DNA from: Natronomonas moolapensis 8.8.11
GTDB lineage: Archaea; Halobacteriota; Halobacteria; Halobacteriales; Haloarculaceae
Direction of reading: 5' to 3'
Assembly (NCBI RefSeq): GCF_000591055.1
Contig: NC_020388.1
Span: 930,001-994,000, forward strand
Length of the DNA stretch: 64,000 nucleotides
Shown here piece after piece: positions 50,501 through 59,394 of this stretch (positions within the stretch are counted from its first letter, which is position 1; each line of letters opens with the position of its first letter). The notes under the pieces were generated by a model. The model was not told the DNA's origin. It worked only from the letters and a program-made list of their open reading frames with translations, and made no database searches. Position numbers and translations under genes: made by a program.

Positions 50501-51824
50501 TGATGTGCGTGTCACCAGTAATGCACGGATTCGTCGCTAAAATCCGGTGCTCCGGATGCTCCTCGACGTCGAAGGAGTGCTCTTTGTTGATCCGTTCGAG
50601 ATAGACGACGCCGGGTTCGCCGTTCTCGTGGGCTCCTTCGAGGATGTGTTCCCACAGTTTCTCTGCGGGCACCGACAGCGTCTCGCCGACCTCGACGTGC
50701 TCGCCGAGCCCGAACATGTCGTACAGCTCCTTCGTCTCGGGCGTGGCGACGTGTGGGTCGCCCGTTCGGGGATTGGTGAACGTGTACTCCTCGCCGGCCT
50801 TCAGCGCCTCCATGAACCCGTCGGTGACGCCGACGGAGATGTTGAAATTCGAGAGGTGACCCTCGACCGCGTTCCGGAGGTGCTCGGGGACTTTCCCTTC
50901 GTCGTCGATGAGTTCGCGGGCCTCCTCGAGGGCCTCCTCGAAGGAGTTGTGGGTGAAGTCGTCCGGGTCGTTCAGCCGGAGCGTCTCCGCCAGGGAGACG
51001 TCCTTGTTCTTCGCGTGGATGAACTGGATGACGTCGGGGTGTGAGACGCGCATGACGCCCATCTGCGCGCCGCGGCGGGCGCCGCCCTGGGCGATCGTCT
51101 CACACATCTGATCGTACGTCCGCATGAACGTGATCGGGCCCGACGCGATACCGCCGGTGGAGCCGACCGCGTCGCCGTAGGGACGGAGTCGCCAGAAGGC
51201 ATACCCCATTCCGCCGCCGCTCTGGAACACCTCTGCGGCCTCTTTGGCCGTCTGGTGGATGTCGTCGATGTCGTCCTCGGGCGAGTCGACGAAACACGCC
51301 GAGAGCTGTTGGAGTTCGTCGCCGGCGTTCATAAGCGTCGGCGAATTCGGCATGAACGAGAGCCGCTCCATCTGCTCGCGGAAGGCCTCGGCGGTGTCCT
51401 CGACGTGCGTCCGGACCTCCTCGGGGAGTCCGGGGACGACCGTCTCGTAGGCGAACTTGTTGACGTTGTGCGCCGAAAGGGTCGTCTCGGCGTCCGAATC
51501 GGCGGTGACGCCCGCACCGAACACGTCACTTGCGAGTTCGTCGCGGCGGGGGTGGTCGGGTTTGAGCTGATCTGGCGTGACGGTGACCTCGACGCCCTGC
51601 TGTTCGGACTCGAAGACCGCTTCGGCCAGCGCGACGTTCTTCGCGACGCGCTCGAAGAGGTCCTCCTGTTGCTCTATCGGTTCGCCGTCGGCGTCCTTCC
51701 GGAGATACCGGGCGGGGAGGATGTTGTGGTAGGCGTTGCCGGTGAGGCGGTCCGCCATCGTGTCGCCGGTCGTTCGCTTGATGGGGAGCGTGAGTTCGTC
51801 CGCGGAGAGGTCGGTGCCGGCCAT
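47547..51824 (-). CDS. nrdJ: Adenosylcobalamin-dependent ribonucleotide reductase with intein
   Basis: A 1,425-residue precursor (1,053 residues after splicing) of the class II, B12-dependent ribonucleoside-diphosphate reductase. Extein marks include [39 protein letters not shown], the active-site segment ATNPC|[43 protein letters not shown] and a C-terminal redox/zinc tail (CPDCG and [12 protein letters not shown]). It needs no oxygen and shares B12 with the methylmalonyl-CoA mutase system. ATG at 51824 is preferred to GTG at 51827. Intein: residues 434-805. A second copy is cut by the window end. Confidence 0.95.
   Translation of the reverse strand: [1425 protein letters not shown]
49410..50525 (-). 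mobile_element. Intein with LAGLIDADG homing endonuclease in nrdJ
   Basis: A 372-residue in-frame intein. It starts at Cys (CITGDTHI, block A), has the block B motif [11 protein letters not shown], and ends VVHN before the Cys+1 extein residue (CGEQPL). The two LAGLIDADG-type motifs read [13 protein letters not shown] and [15 protein letters not shown], indicating a homing endonuclease. It is inserted at the catalytic ATNPC|CGEQ site. Splicing residues C1, penultimate H, N and C+1 are intact, so it is predicted active. Endonuclease activity is inferred only. Confidence 0.92.
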
Positions 51825-52365
51825 CACTCGGCCCTCCGGATCAGTGCCGCTTTCTTTAGCTCTCTCGTTCGTTCAACGAAGTGTCCTGTGCGGGTCATTT
51901 GTGACGGAGTCTGCGTACTGGTGCGTGCCGGATAACCCTTGGCATCGGGGAATATATCGGCGATTCGACGGGTCGCTGGGGCATGCGTTACTGTGTGTTG
52001 AATCCGGTGTGCATGCGCCCCACACGTACGACAGAATTGGACTAACCGAACACATATAATTGTATCCGGTCCGTGGTGAAAGTGAAAACCGCCCGCTAAA
52101 ACCGCCTCACTCGGCTGCGATTCCATCGGAAACGATCGGGGGTTTCGGGACGACGGTCGATCCGACGGATCGATCCGATCGGCCGCCGAACCGGTCTCGA
52201 TCCGACGGGGTGCCGTCCCACGACCCGTTTCGGCCACGCCGGTCGGCACCGAAACGTGGCAACTATATTATACGCGTCGAATGGAACGTTCCCCCGGAAT
52301 CGATGGGTCGAACCGGACGTCCGTGCAGTCATGCCGACGACACGACCGCTCCGAACCACAGGACG
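51825..52365. other. Spacer between nrdJ and trpG
   Basis: I see no supportable gene. There are AT-rich elements near 52048-52065 (ACATATAATTG) and 52262-52272 (ATATTATACG) that could be promoters or terminators. nrdJ itself starts at the left edge, and trpG ends at the right edge. Confidence 0.5.
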
Positions 52366-52950
52366 TCAGACCGACTGCAAGAAGTTGCCGACGATGTCGT
52401 GTCCGACGGCGGTGAGGACCGATTCGGGGTGGAACTGGACGCACTCGATCGGGTATTCTTGATGTCGGATGCCCATCACCAACTCGGTCCCGTCGTGTTC
52501 CGTCGTCGCGGTGATATCGAAGCACTCGGGGACCTCGAGAGCGATCAGGGAGTGATACCGACCACCCTGGAACCCCTGTTCGAGCCCCCGATAGACACCC
52601 TCGCCGTCGTGATCGACTGAGAACGCCTTGCCGTGGATCGGCTCCGGGGCCCGATCGACGGTCCCGCCGTACTCGTAGACGGCCGCCTCGAGGCCGAGAC
52701 AGACCCCGAGCGTCGGGGTTTCGGGGGCGATCTCCCGAAATACGTCCATGGTCACTCCCACGTCCCGCTCGTTCTTCGGGTGGCCGGGTCCCGGCGAGAT
52801 CACGATCGCGTCGGGGTCGGCGGCCCGGATCGTCCCGATATCGGCGGTGTTGCGGCACACCTCGACCTCGGTCCCGTCGTGCTGGCTGACGTACTCGACG
52901 ATGTTGTAGGTGAACGAATCGAAGTTGTCGACGAAGAGCACGTCCGTCAT
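52366..52950 (-). CDS. trpG: Anthranilate synthase glutamine amidotransferase subunit
   Basis: A 194-residue class I glutamine amidotransferase (TrpG/PabA). ISPGPGHPKNERD, GVCLGLEAAVYEYGG (catalytic Cys in GVCLG) and HPESVLTAVGHDIVGNFL (catalytic His-Glu) are present. It supplies ammonia to TrpE for tryptophan synthesis. It overlaps the trpE stop by four bases. PabA-type use for folate cannot be excluded, but linkage to a TrpE-like gene favours tryptophan. Confidence 0.92.
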   Translation of the reverse strand: MTDVLFVDNFDSFTYNIVEYVSQHDGTEVEVCRNTADIGTIRAADPDAIVISPGPGHPKNERDVGVTMDVFREIAPETPTLGVCLGLEAAVYEYGGTVDRAPEPIHGKAFSVDHDGEGVYRGLEQGFQGGRYHSLIALEVPECFDITATTEHDGTELVMGIRHQEYPIECVQFHPESVLTAVGHDIVGNFLQSV

Positions 52951-54929
52951 CGTCGGGCCTCCGTCGGCTCGGAGTCGGCCTCGATAGCCCGTAGGGCGGC
53001 GAGCACCCCGCCCATCTTCTGTTCGGTCTCCTCGTACTCGCGTTCGGGGTCGGAGTCGGCGACGATTCCTGCCCCGGCCTGGACAGTCACCCGATCCGTC
53101 CCGTCGGTCCCCGCGCCTCGCTCGACGGTGGCGGTTCGAATGACGATCGCGAAGTCGGCGTCGCCGCTCCAGGAGAAGTAGCCGATACCACCCCCGTAGA
53201 CACCGCGCGGGCGCTCCTCGAGGTCGTCGATGATCTCCATCGCCCGGATCTTCGGCGCGCCCGAAAGCGTCCCGGCGGGAAACGACGCACGCGTCGCGTC
53301 GAACGCGTCACGGTCGTCGGCAAGGGCGCCGGTCACCGTCGATTCGATGTGCTGGACGTGGCTGTATTTCAGGACGTTCATAAACTCCTCGACGCGGACG
53401 CTGCCGGCCTCGCTGACCCGACGGACGTCGTTTCGCGCGAGGTCGACCAACATCGTGTGTTCAGCGCGCTCCTTTCCGTCGGCAAGCATCTCCCCGGCCA
53501 GACGCCGGTCCTCGACAGGACTCGTCCCGCGGGCGCACGTCCCCGCGATCGGGTTGCTCATCACCTCCCGTCCCCGAACGGAGACGAGCGTCTCCGGCGA
53601 GGCTCCGACCACCACGAGGTCGTCGTACTCGAGGAGGTACATATACGGCGAGGGGTTGATCTCGCGAAGCGACTCGTAGAGCCCCAACGGGTCGATGTCG
53701 CCGTCCAGCTCGCGCGTCCGGGAGATGACGCCCTGGTAGATGTCCCCGTCGAGGACGTGTTCTTTGGCCCGGTTGACGGCCGCCTCATAGGTCGCTTTCG
53801 CCCCGGCCCGCTCCGTAGACGGCCGGAAGCCACCGGTTTCGAGGGTCCCGTGGCCCGCGAGCAGCGACTCGACCCGATCGATCTCCTCGACGATGTCGGC
53901 GTAGATCCGGCCCGGATCGTCCTCGGGGCGGACGAGCGGGGTGAACACGAGCGAGACCGTCCCGGCGGCGTCGTCGAAGACGAGCGTCGTGGTCGTGAGG
54001 ACGAATTGGGCGTTCGGCACCCTGGAGTCGGGGCGGTCGAGGCCGACCTCCTCGAGCCAGAGGTCATACACCGCGTCGTACGCGAGAAACCCGACCAGCC
54101 CGCCCTGGAGCCGTTGGCGTCCGGTTTCGGGGAAGTTTCGGAGCGGCACGTCCGGCAGCGCGCCCCGAAGCGTCGCGAGCGTGTCGCCTTTCCCCGTCTC
54201 GAACGCCCCCTCGTATCTGTCGTCGAGGACGTCGATCGTCCCGGTGGCGTCGTCGTCGACGGTCACGACCGCCGTCGGATCGTAGCCGACAAACGAGTAG
54301 CGGGCGTGACGATCCGCCCCGTCGCCGGTCCTGAAGGCGCCGTCGGGGTCGCTCGAGGCGACCTTCCCCGCGCTCTCCAAGAGGAAGGCGTGGTCGGCGC
54401 GCTCGGCGTCGGTGGTCCGCCCGGTCAGGGCGGCGTACGCTTCCAGTGGTTCCGTCGAGACGTCCAGCTCGGCGACGGTGCGGACGACCGCCTCGCCGGG
54501 TAGTGCCTCGCTTTCGACCGCCAAGACGCTAAAGTCCGCCGCGTCGCGGTAGCCGATCCGCTGGAACTCCTCTTCCTCGGCGACGAGCGCGCGGGCGGGG
54601 CCGCTTGCGAGCCCCTCGAAGCCCTCGATCGAGAGCTCCCAGCCCGCCTTCTGTGCGGCCAGAAAGGCCATCGCGGGGTGATCCGTGGATACCTCGACGT
54701 GCGTCCGGGGCGTTCCCTCGATCTCGTCGACGCCGGTCTGTACCGTGGCCAACCCACCGGTCTGGATCTCCGCCAACAGCAGTCCGGCCTCGACGCCGCC
54801 GAGCGCCTCGACCCCGAAGTCGAGGACGACGGCATCGTTGCCGAGTTCGTGGACCTCGATCGCGAGTTCGTCGGCGAAGTCGATCGCCTCGTCGACCAAC
54901 TCGACGGCCATCCGGTTGAGACTCTCCAT
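52947..54929 (-). CDS. trpE: In-frame fusion: Mch N-terminus to anthranilate synthase TrpE
   Basis: A 660-residue open frame. Residues 1-~148 equal the first 148 of Mch (junction inside its LPGEAV motif). The remaining ~512 are anthranilate synthase component I lacking its normal first ~20 residues (VVRTVAELDVS onward). The chorismate-binding region is complete: GTCARGTSPVEDRRLAGEMLADGKERAEH, MNVLKYSHVQHIEST, SGAPKIRAMEIIDDLEERPRGVYGGGIGY. The DNA junction is at 54484/54485, where the 13.36-kb repeat restarts. It may be an artefact of assembly; otherwise a hybrid gene driven by the mch start. Confidence 0.75.
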   Translation of the reverse strand: MESLNRMAVELVDEAIDFADELAIEVHELGNDAVVLDFGVEALGGVEAGLLLAEIQTGGLATVQTGVDEIEGTPRTHVEVSTDHPAMAFLAAQKAGWELSIEGFEGLASGPARALVAEEEEFQRIGYRDAADFSVLAVESEALPGEAVVRTVAELDVSTEPLEAYAALTGRTTDAERADHAFLLESAGKVASSDPDGAFRTGDGADRHARYSFVGYDPTAVVTVDDDATGTIDVLDDRYEGAFETGKGDTLATLRGALPDVPLRNFPETGRQRLQGGLVGFLAYDAVYDLWLEEVGLDRPDSRVPNAQFVLTTTTLVFDDAAGTVSLVFTPLVRPEDDPGRIYADIVEEIDRVESLLAGHGTLETGGFRPSTERAGAKATYEAAVNRAKEHVLDGDIYQGVISRTRELDGDIDPLGLYESLREINPSPYMYLLEYDDLVVVGASPETLVSVRGREVMSNPIAGTCARGTSPVEDRRLAGEMLADGKERAEHTMLVDLARNDVRRVSEAGSVRVEEFMNVLKYSHVQHIESTVTGALADDRDAFDATRASFPAGTLSGAPKIRAMEIIDDLEERPRGVYGGGIGYFSWSGDADFAIVIRTATVERGAGTDGTDRVTVQAGAGIVADSDPEREYEETEQKMGGVLAALRAIEADSEPTEARR

Positions 54930-55094
54930 ACCGCGACCACGGGTGGATCCGAATAAAAGGTTCTCGGATGCGGGACCGACTGTACACACGCAGGGCGGTC
55001 CCGACTCGAGCAATGTTGGTGCTGTCCTGTCCGAGCCCCAGGGTAGCATCCGTCCGCCACAACGTCTATGCGACCGCGCGCGGAACTCCCGCGT

Positions 55095-55603
55095 ATGAAC
55101 GCACGCGACATCATGACGCGGGACGTCGAGACGGTCTCGCCCGGCGACGACGTCGGCGAGGTGCTCGGCCGCCTCGCCCGCGCGGATTTCAACGGGTTTC
55201 CGGTCACCGAGGACGGCCTCGTCGTCGGAATCGTCACCCAGGGCGACCTCGTCGACCTGTTTCAACCCTCCGACCGGACGCTCTGGATCCCCGTCGGCTT
55301 CCCACCGTTCCTCGAGTCACTCACGTACGCCGTCGATCTCTCGTGGGACGAACTCGACTTCGGGATCGACCTCGCCCGGAACGTTGGTCGGCCGGGTCGA
55401 GGACGTAATGACGACGGACGTCGTCACCGCCGGGCCGAACGCGGACGTCGATGAACTACTCGAACTCCTAGCCGGCGACGAGCGGGACATCAACCGCCTG
55501 CCAGTCGTCGACGAGGCGGATGCGCTCCTCGGAATCGTCGCCCGCGAGGACCTCCTCAGGGCGATCCGCGCCGAACGACTCGGGGCCGATGCCCCCCGAA
55601 TAA
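55095..55603 (+). pseudogene. CBS-domain gene, frameshifted second copy
   Basis: Same as 41736-42242 except for an added G (GGCCGGGTC for GGCCGGTC near 55395) and an added C (six C for five near 55595). The first shift ends the frame at 55454 after the first CBS domain; the second lies at the very end and does not restore it. The insertions are typical homopolymer sequencing errors, so this may be an intact gene misread. Confidence 0.85.
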
Positions 55604-55745
55604 CCCGCCGGCCGCGGGCGGTGTCGGGTTGGTCCTCGCTGCGGTCGCTCGGCTCCTGACCGCCAACCGGTGAGCCCCACGAGCGGGCTCGTCCCCCGGG
55701 ATCGATGCCGAAAAGATTGAGAGTGTGGTCGTCCCAGCGTCCGGT

Positions 55746-56669
55746 GTGCGCTACCGCAACACCCTGTTATTTTTAACGCTCGCTTCGGTGTGGGGGTCGG
55801 CCTTCATGGCTATCAAGGCCGGCCTCGGCGACCCGACGGACCCGGCGTACTTTTTTACCGCACCGGTGCTTTTCGCCGCGTTCCGCTTCGATATTGCTGG
55901 GGTGTTGATGTTCGGATACGCGCTCTATGCGACGGATCGGTGGCGACCGAGGGACCGCGCCGACTGGGCGACGGTCTGCGTCGGCGCCGCCCTCATCATC
56001 GCCGGCTATCATGCGCTCCTGTTCGTCGGCGAGCGGGGGACGACGAGCGCGGCGGCGGCGGTCATCGTCTCGCTATCGCCGGTCGTGACGACCGCGTTCG
56101 CACGTCTGTTGTTGCCGGAGGAGCGGCTGACGGCCGTCGGTATCGCCGGCATGGCCCTGGGATTCGTCGGCGTGGTCGTCCTCTCGCGGCCCGACCCGGC
56201 GAACCTCGTCGGATCGCGCTTCGAGACGCTCGTCTTCGCGGCCGCGCTCTGCTTCGCGCTCGGGAGCGTCCTGACCCGACGGATCGACGCCGGCCTTCCG
56301 GTCGAGACGATGGAGGCGTGGTCGATGCTCCTCGGTGCGGCGCTTATGCACGGTCTCAGTCTCGCACTCGGAGAGGCGGTCCCCGGCGCCCCGACCGGCG
56401 AGGCGGTTGCCGCGCTCGCGTACCTCGCTGTCGTCTCGAGCGCGCTCGGTTTTTTGATCTACTTTCACCTCCTCGAACGGCTCGGTGCAATCGAAATCAA
56501 CCTCGTTTCCTACGTCGCGCCGGCGTTCGCCGCCGTGACTGGACTTCTGTTCCTCGGGGAACGCATCGATGCGCCGACCGTCGTCGGCTTCGCGATCATC
56601 CTCGCCGGGTTCTCGCTCGTCAAGCACCGTTCGATACGGACTGAACTCCGGCAGTGGTGGAAGAGCTAA
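55746..56669 (+). CDS. EamA/DMT-family transporter (copy 2)
   Basis: Identical in protein sequence to the gene at 42385-43308: 307 residues, two EamA repeats, GTG start. It belongs to the second copy of the 13.36-kb repeat. Confidence 0.85.
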   Translation: MRYRNTLLFLTLASVWGSAFMAIKAGLGDPTDPAYFFTAPVLFAAFRFDIAGVLMFGYALYATDRWRPRDRADWATVCVGAALIIAGYHALLFVGERGTTSAAAAVIVSLSPVVTTAFARLLLPEERLTAVGIAGMALGFVGVVVLSRPDPANLVGSRFETLVFAAALCFALGSVLTRRIDAGLPVETMEAWSMLLGAALMHGLSLALGEAVPGAPTGEAVAALAYLAVVSSALGFLIYFHLLERLGAIEINLVSYVAPAFAAVTGLLFLGERIDAPTVVGFAIILAGFSLVKHRSIRTELRQWWKS

Positions 56670-56717
56670 AGGCCCGGCGGTAACGCGACCGGAAGCGCCA
56701 CGCGTCCGTGCGTCGTG

Positions 56718-56942
56718 TCACCGACCGTATCCGTGTCCGGCGATCAACGCGGCGACGTTCGCGGCCACGAGCGATCCGAAAAGCAGGTATTCCGCCGTCG
56801 TTCCGAGCCCGCTGGCCAATAGCGCGAGCGAACAAAATGGCAACAGGACGGCCGACCAGAATGCCCCGGCTCTGAGTGGTTCCGGAACCGAGGGACTCCG
56901 GGCTGGTGGACCGCGCTCGTTCGTCGGTGTGGAGGGATTCAT
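56718..56942 (-). CDS. Small two-TM membrane protein (copy 2)
   Basis: Identical 74-residue protein to that at 43357-43581. Family unrecognised. Confidence 0.5.
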   Translation of the reverse strand: MNPSTPTNERGPPARSPSVPEPLRAGAFWSAVLLPFCSLALLASGLGTTAEYLLFGSLVAANVAALIAGHGYGR

Positions 56943-57113
56943 CGTACTCTCTGGGACGGTGTGGAGTCACTAATAACCGAACGAGGGTTCGGGCCGTTTC
57001 ACCGGGCTTCACGATACGGCCGAACCGGGTCGGAACGTTTTATTACTTGACGTACGCCCCGAAGACGTTTTAAAACATGTTTTGTTGCGGTTTCAGGGGA
57101 CCGGAGACACCGG

Positions 57114-57539
57114 TCAACCGAGGGTGGCTATCCGCACCTCGTGGGTGCCCGCCGGCGTGTCGATCGCGGCCGCCTCGTGTACCGCCGCCCGGACGCGCTC
57201 GCGCCACGACTCGACTGCGGCCTCGTGGCGAGCTCGGTGGCGCTCGGGCGTGTATGTCCGTTCCGGACTGGACCGGAGTTCGTCCTCGGTGTCGTCGGGC
57301 GAGGGAAACGCCGGTACGGTCCCGAGGAACCGTTCCGGCGGAACGTGTAACGGCTGTGGGTCCTCGTACTCGCTTTCGGCTCCGTCGAGATGGAGACGGG
57401 CCCGCATCCGACCGCTGAACGGCGGCGTCACGCGGAGGACGGCCCCTGCGTCGCGTCGCTCGTTCGCCTCGATGGCGGTCACGATGTCGTCGGTCGTCAC
57501 CGCGAGTGCGCGGATGATCGTCGGGTCGTCTGACTCCAC
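57114..57539 (-). CDS. Conserved haloarchaeal protein next to thioesterase (copy 2)
   Basis: Identical 141-residue protein to that at 43753-44178, with the same inferred GTG start. Confidence 0.55.
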   Translation of the reverse strand: MESDDPTIIRALAVTTDDIVTAIEANERRDAGAVLRVTPPFSGRMRARLHLDGAESEYEDPQPLHVPPERFLGTVPAFPSPDDTEDELRSSPERTYTPERHRARHEAAVESWRERVRAAVHEAAAIDTPAGTHEVRIATLG

Positions 57540-57612
57540 ACCCGAATACGGGTCGCCGTCGGCATCAGCGTGTCGACATCGGACGACCGCGAGTCCGGCG
57601 GCCGATACCCGA

Positions 57613-58017
57613 TCAGAGTCCGGGTTCGAACTCGATGAACCGCTCGCGCCACGACTCGGGGATCTCGCGCGGTTCGCCTCCGGCGACCGCGACGATCGTC
57701 CCGTCGGCGGTCGCCGCCGGGTCCCCGTCGTCACCGGCGAACACGCGCGATCGCATCCGAAAGCTCGTCTCGCCGACCTCGGTGACGCCACAGGCGACCC
57801 GGATCGTTCCGTCCTCGAGCGTCAGCGGGCGGGCGAACTCGACCGACTGGCTCGCGAGTACCATCTCCCGTTCCTCCCACGGGACGTCCAACACGCGGTC
57901 GAAGTACCGGAGCCTGGCCTGCTCGAGATACGTCGCGTACACCGCGTTGTTGACGTGCCCGAGGGTGTCGAGGTCGCGAAACCGGACCTGGAGTTCGGTC
58001 TCGAACGGAAGTTCCAT
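57613..58017 (-). CDS. 4HBT acyl-CoA thioesterase (copy 2)
   Basis: Identical 134-residue hotdog thioesterase to that at 44252-44656, catalytic D17 present. Confidence 0.85.
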   Translation of the reverse strand: MELPFETELQVRFRDLDTLGHVNNAVYATYLEQARLRYFDRVLDVPWEEREMVLASQSVEFARPLTLEDGTIRVACGVTEVGETSFRMRSRVFAGDDGDPAATADGTIVAVAGGEPREIPESWRERFIEFEPGL

Positions 58018-58121
58018 GCCGAACCGTCGGCGAGCGCCTCAAAATCGGTTTCGTTTCGCACGCCGGCCACGTCGGCGATGCGTCTTCGAGGTCCGTCGTG
58101 ACCGTGTCGTCGAAAATGCAG

Positions 58122-58253
58122 TGCCCGGGGAGGGCTCCGAACCCTCGATCTCCGCATGTCCCAGGAACGAGGCGCAGGCAGCGCCTCGGGACATCGCGGC
58201 TACCGCCTCGTACCCTATGAGTGCGGCGCTATGTCCAGCTAAGCCACCCGGGC
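58122..58253 (-). tRNA. Elongator tRNA-Met (CAT) with intron (copy 2)
   Basis: Same exons and 58-base intron (58158-58215) as at 44761-44892. Confidence 0.9.
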
Positions 58254-58371
58254 TCGTATATCGATTGCTCGCTGTTTCCCTTCAACTTTCCTATCTCCCT
58301 CTGCTGATTCGGAATGTCACCGACCCGCACGATCACACCCTTTTATGCTGTGGTGCGGGCACACCACTGGT

Positions 58372-59394
58372 ATGAGCGAACTGCCCGACCTGCTCTCGGA
58401 GACCATCGGCGACGCGGCGATCATCGACACCGTCGACGTCGGTGGCGGGGACGCCATCACCGTGACGCCCGAACGGACGCACCTCTACCGTTCGGAGGGG
58501 CTGTTGCGGGACGAATCCGTCGAGACGTTCGAGCACGCCGTCGAACGGCTCTCGGTTCGAACGAAACGTCGAAAGAGTTCGATCGAGCTCGTGACGATGG
58601 AGAGCCAGACGAGTTTCACTGTCCCCTCCGACGTCGCGGACTCCGTTGTCGAGGCGATGATGGAGGGTATTCTCCTGACCACCGGTGCCGTGACGCCCGA
58701 GGAGGAGCTATCGGCGCTGTTCCGGTTCAGCGAACTCACAGTCGTCGTCACCGACCGGCGGCTCTTCGAACACGTCGGAAGCGCCGTCTGGGACGGGGAG
58801 TTCGAGACCGTCGAGTACGCCGAGTTGACCGGCCTCGACTTCGAGCGCGGCAGCGTGGCGACGCAGGTCGTCCTCGAGACCGAGGACCGCCGCCGTCGGG
58901 TGAAGGTGCCGAACGAACACGCTGGGACCGTCCGCCAGCGGATCGAGGCGGCGGTCCTCGCGTTTCACGACGTCGCCTCTATCGAGGCGTTTCGAGCGAA
59001 ACACGCCGAGCCGGAACAGGGGGATGGACGGGCTAATCGCTCGGCAGCGGCCATCGGCGACGCCGAACGAACCGAGGCCAACGGCGCCGACGCGGAGGGG
59101 GATCGCGACCCGACCGACGGACGCAGCGCCGTCTCCACCAGCCGGTCGCTCCCCGCCGACCAAGACCCATCGGGGGCGGTGTACCGGCGCGATGCGGAGA
59201 CCGACGCGGCTCGCGAGGACCCGAAGACACAGAGCACAGCCGACGACCGGGGAACGAACCCGACGGACGAGATCGACGCCCTTTCGGAGCGCGTCGAGGC
59301 GCTCTCGGAACAGGTCGAACGACAGACCGAACTCATAGAAACCCAACAGGACCTCCTCGAACGACTCGTCGACGAGCTCCGGCGCGGCCGGTGA
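58372..59394 (+). CDS. Coiled-coil haloarchaeal protein, DUF7115-like (copy 2)
   Basis: Identical 340-residue protein to that at 45011-46033, with the same upstream TTTTATGC element and downstream repeats. Confidence 0.68.
   Translation: MSELPDLLSETIGDAAIIDTVDVGGGDAITVTPERTHLYRSEGLLRDESVETFEHAVERLSVRTKRRKSSIELVTMESQTSFTVPSDVADSVVEAMMEGILLTTGAVTPEEELSALFRFSELTVVVTDRRLFEHVGSAVWDGEFETVEYAELTGLDFERGSVATQVVLETEDRRRRVKVPNEHAGTVRQRIEAAVLAFHDVASIEAFRAKHAEPEQGDGRANRSAAAIGDAERTEANGADAEGDRDPTDGRSAVSTSRSLPADQDPSGAVYRRDAETDAAREDPKTQSTADDRGTNPTDEIDALSERVEALSEQVERQTELIETQQDLLERLVDELRRGR

Larger units (their letters stand above)
41126..54484. repeat. 13.36-kb direct repeat, copy 1
   Basis: Starting at CGACCGCCTCGCCGGG inside mch, the sequence recurs from 54485 onward. 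The offset is 13,359 bases at first, then 13,361 after two one-base insertions in copy 2. Every gene I compared in copy 1 up to 50639 is present with the same predicted protein in copy 2, except the CBS gene. Copy 1 also contains the 5' part of nrdJ and trpGE, whose second copies would lie beyond the window. Confidence 0.95.

Noticed and set aside
49410-50525. Intein region as an inserted foreign gene disrupting nrdJ
   Set aside because: The frame is continuous and all splicing residues are intact, so it is a protein-splicing element and the gene is not broken.
51824-52249. 141-codon minus-strand frame upstream of nrdJ
   Set aside because: Arg/Ser/Thr-rich translation with no acidic bias, and it spans AT-rich elements that look like a promoter region.
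41126-54484. The 13-kb repeat as a composite transposon or integrated element
   Set aside because: No transposase, integrase, terminal inverted repeats or target-site duplication. The ends lie inside mch and trpE and the content is core metabolism.
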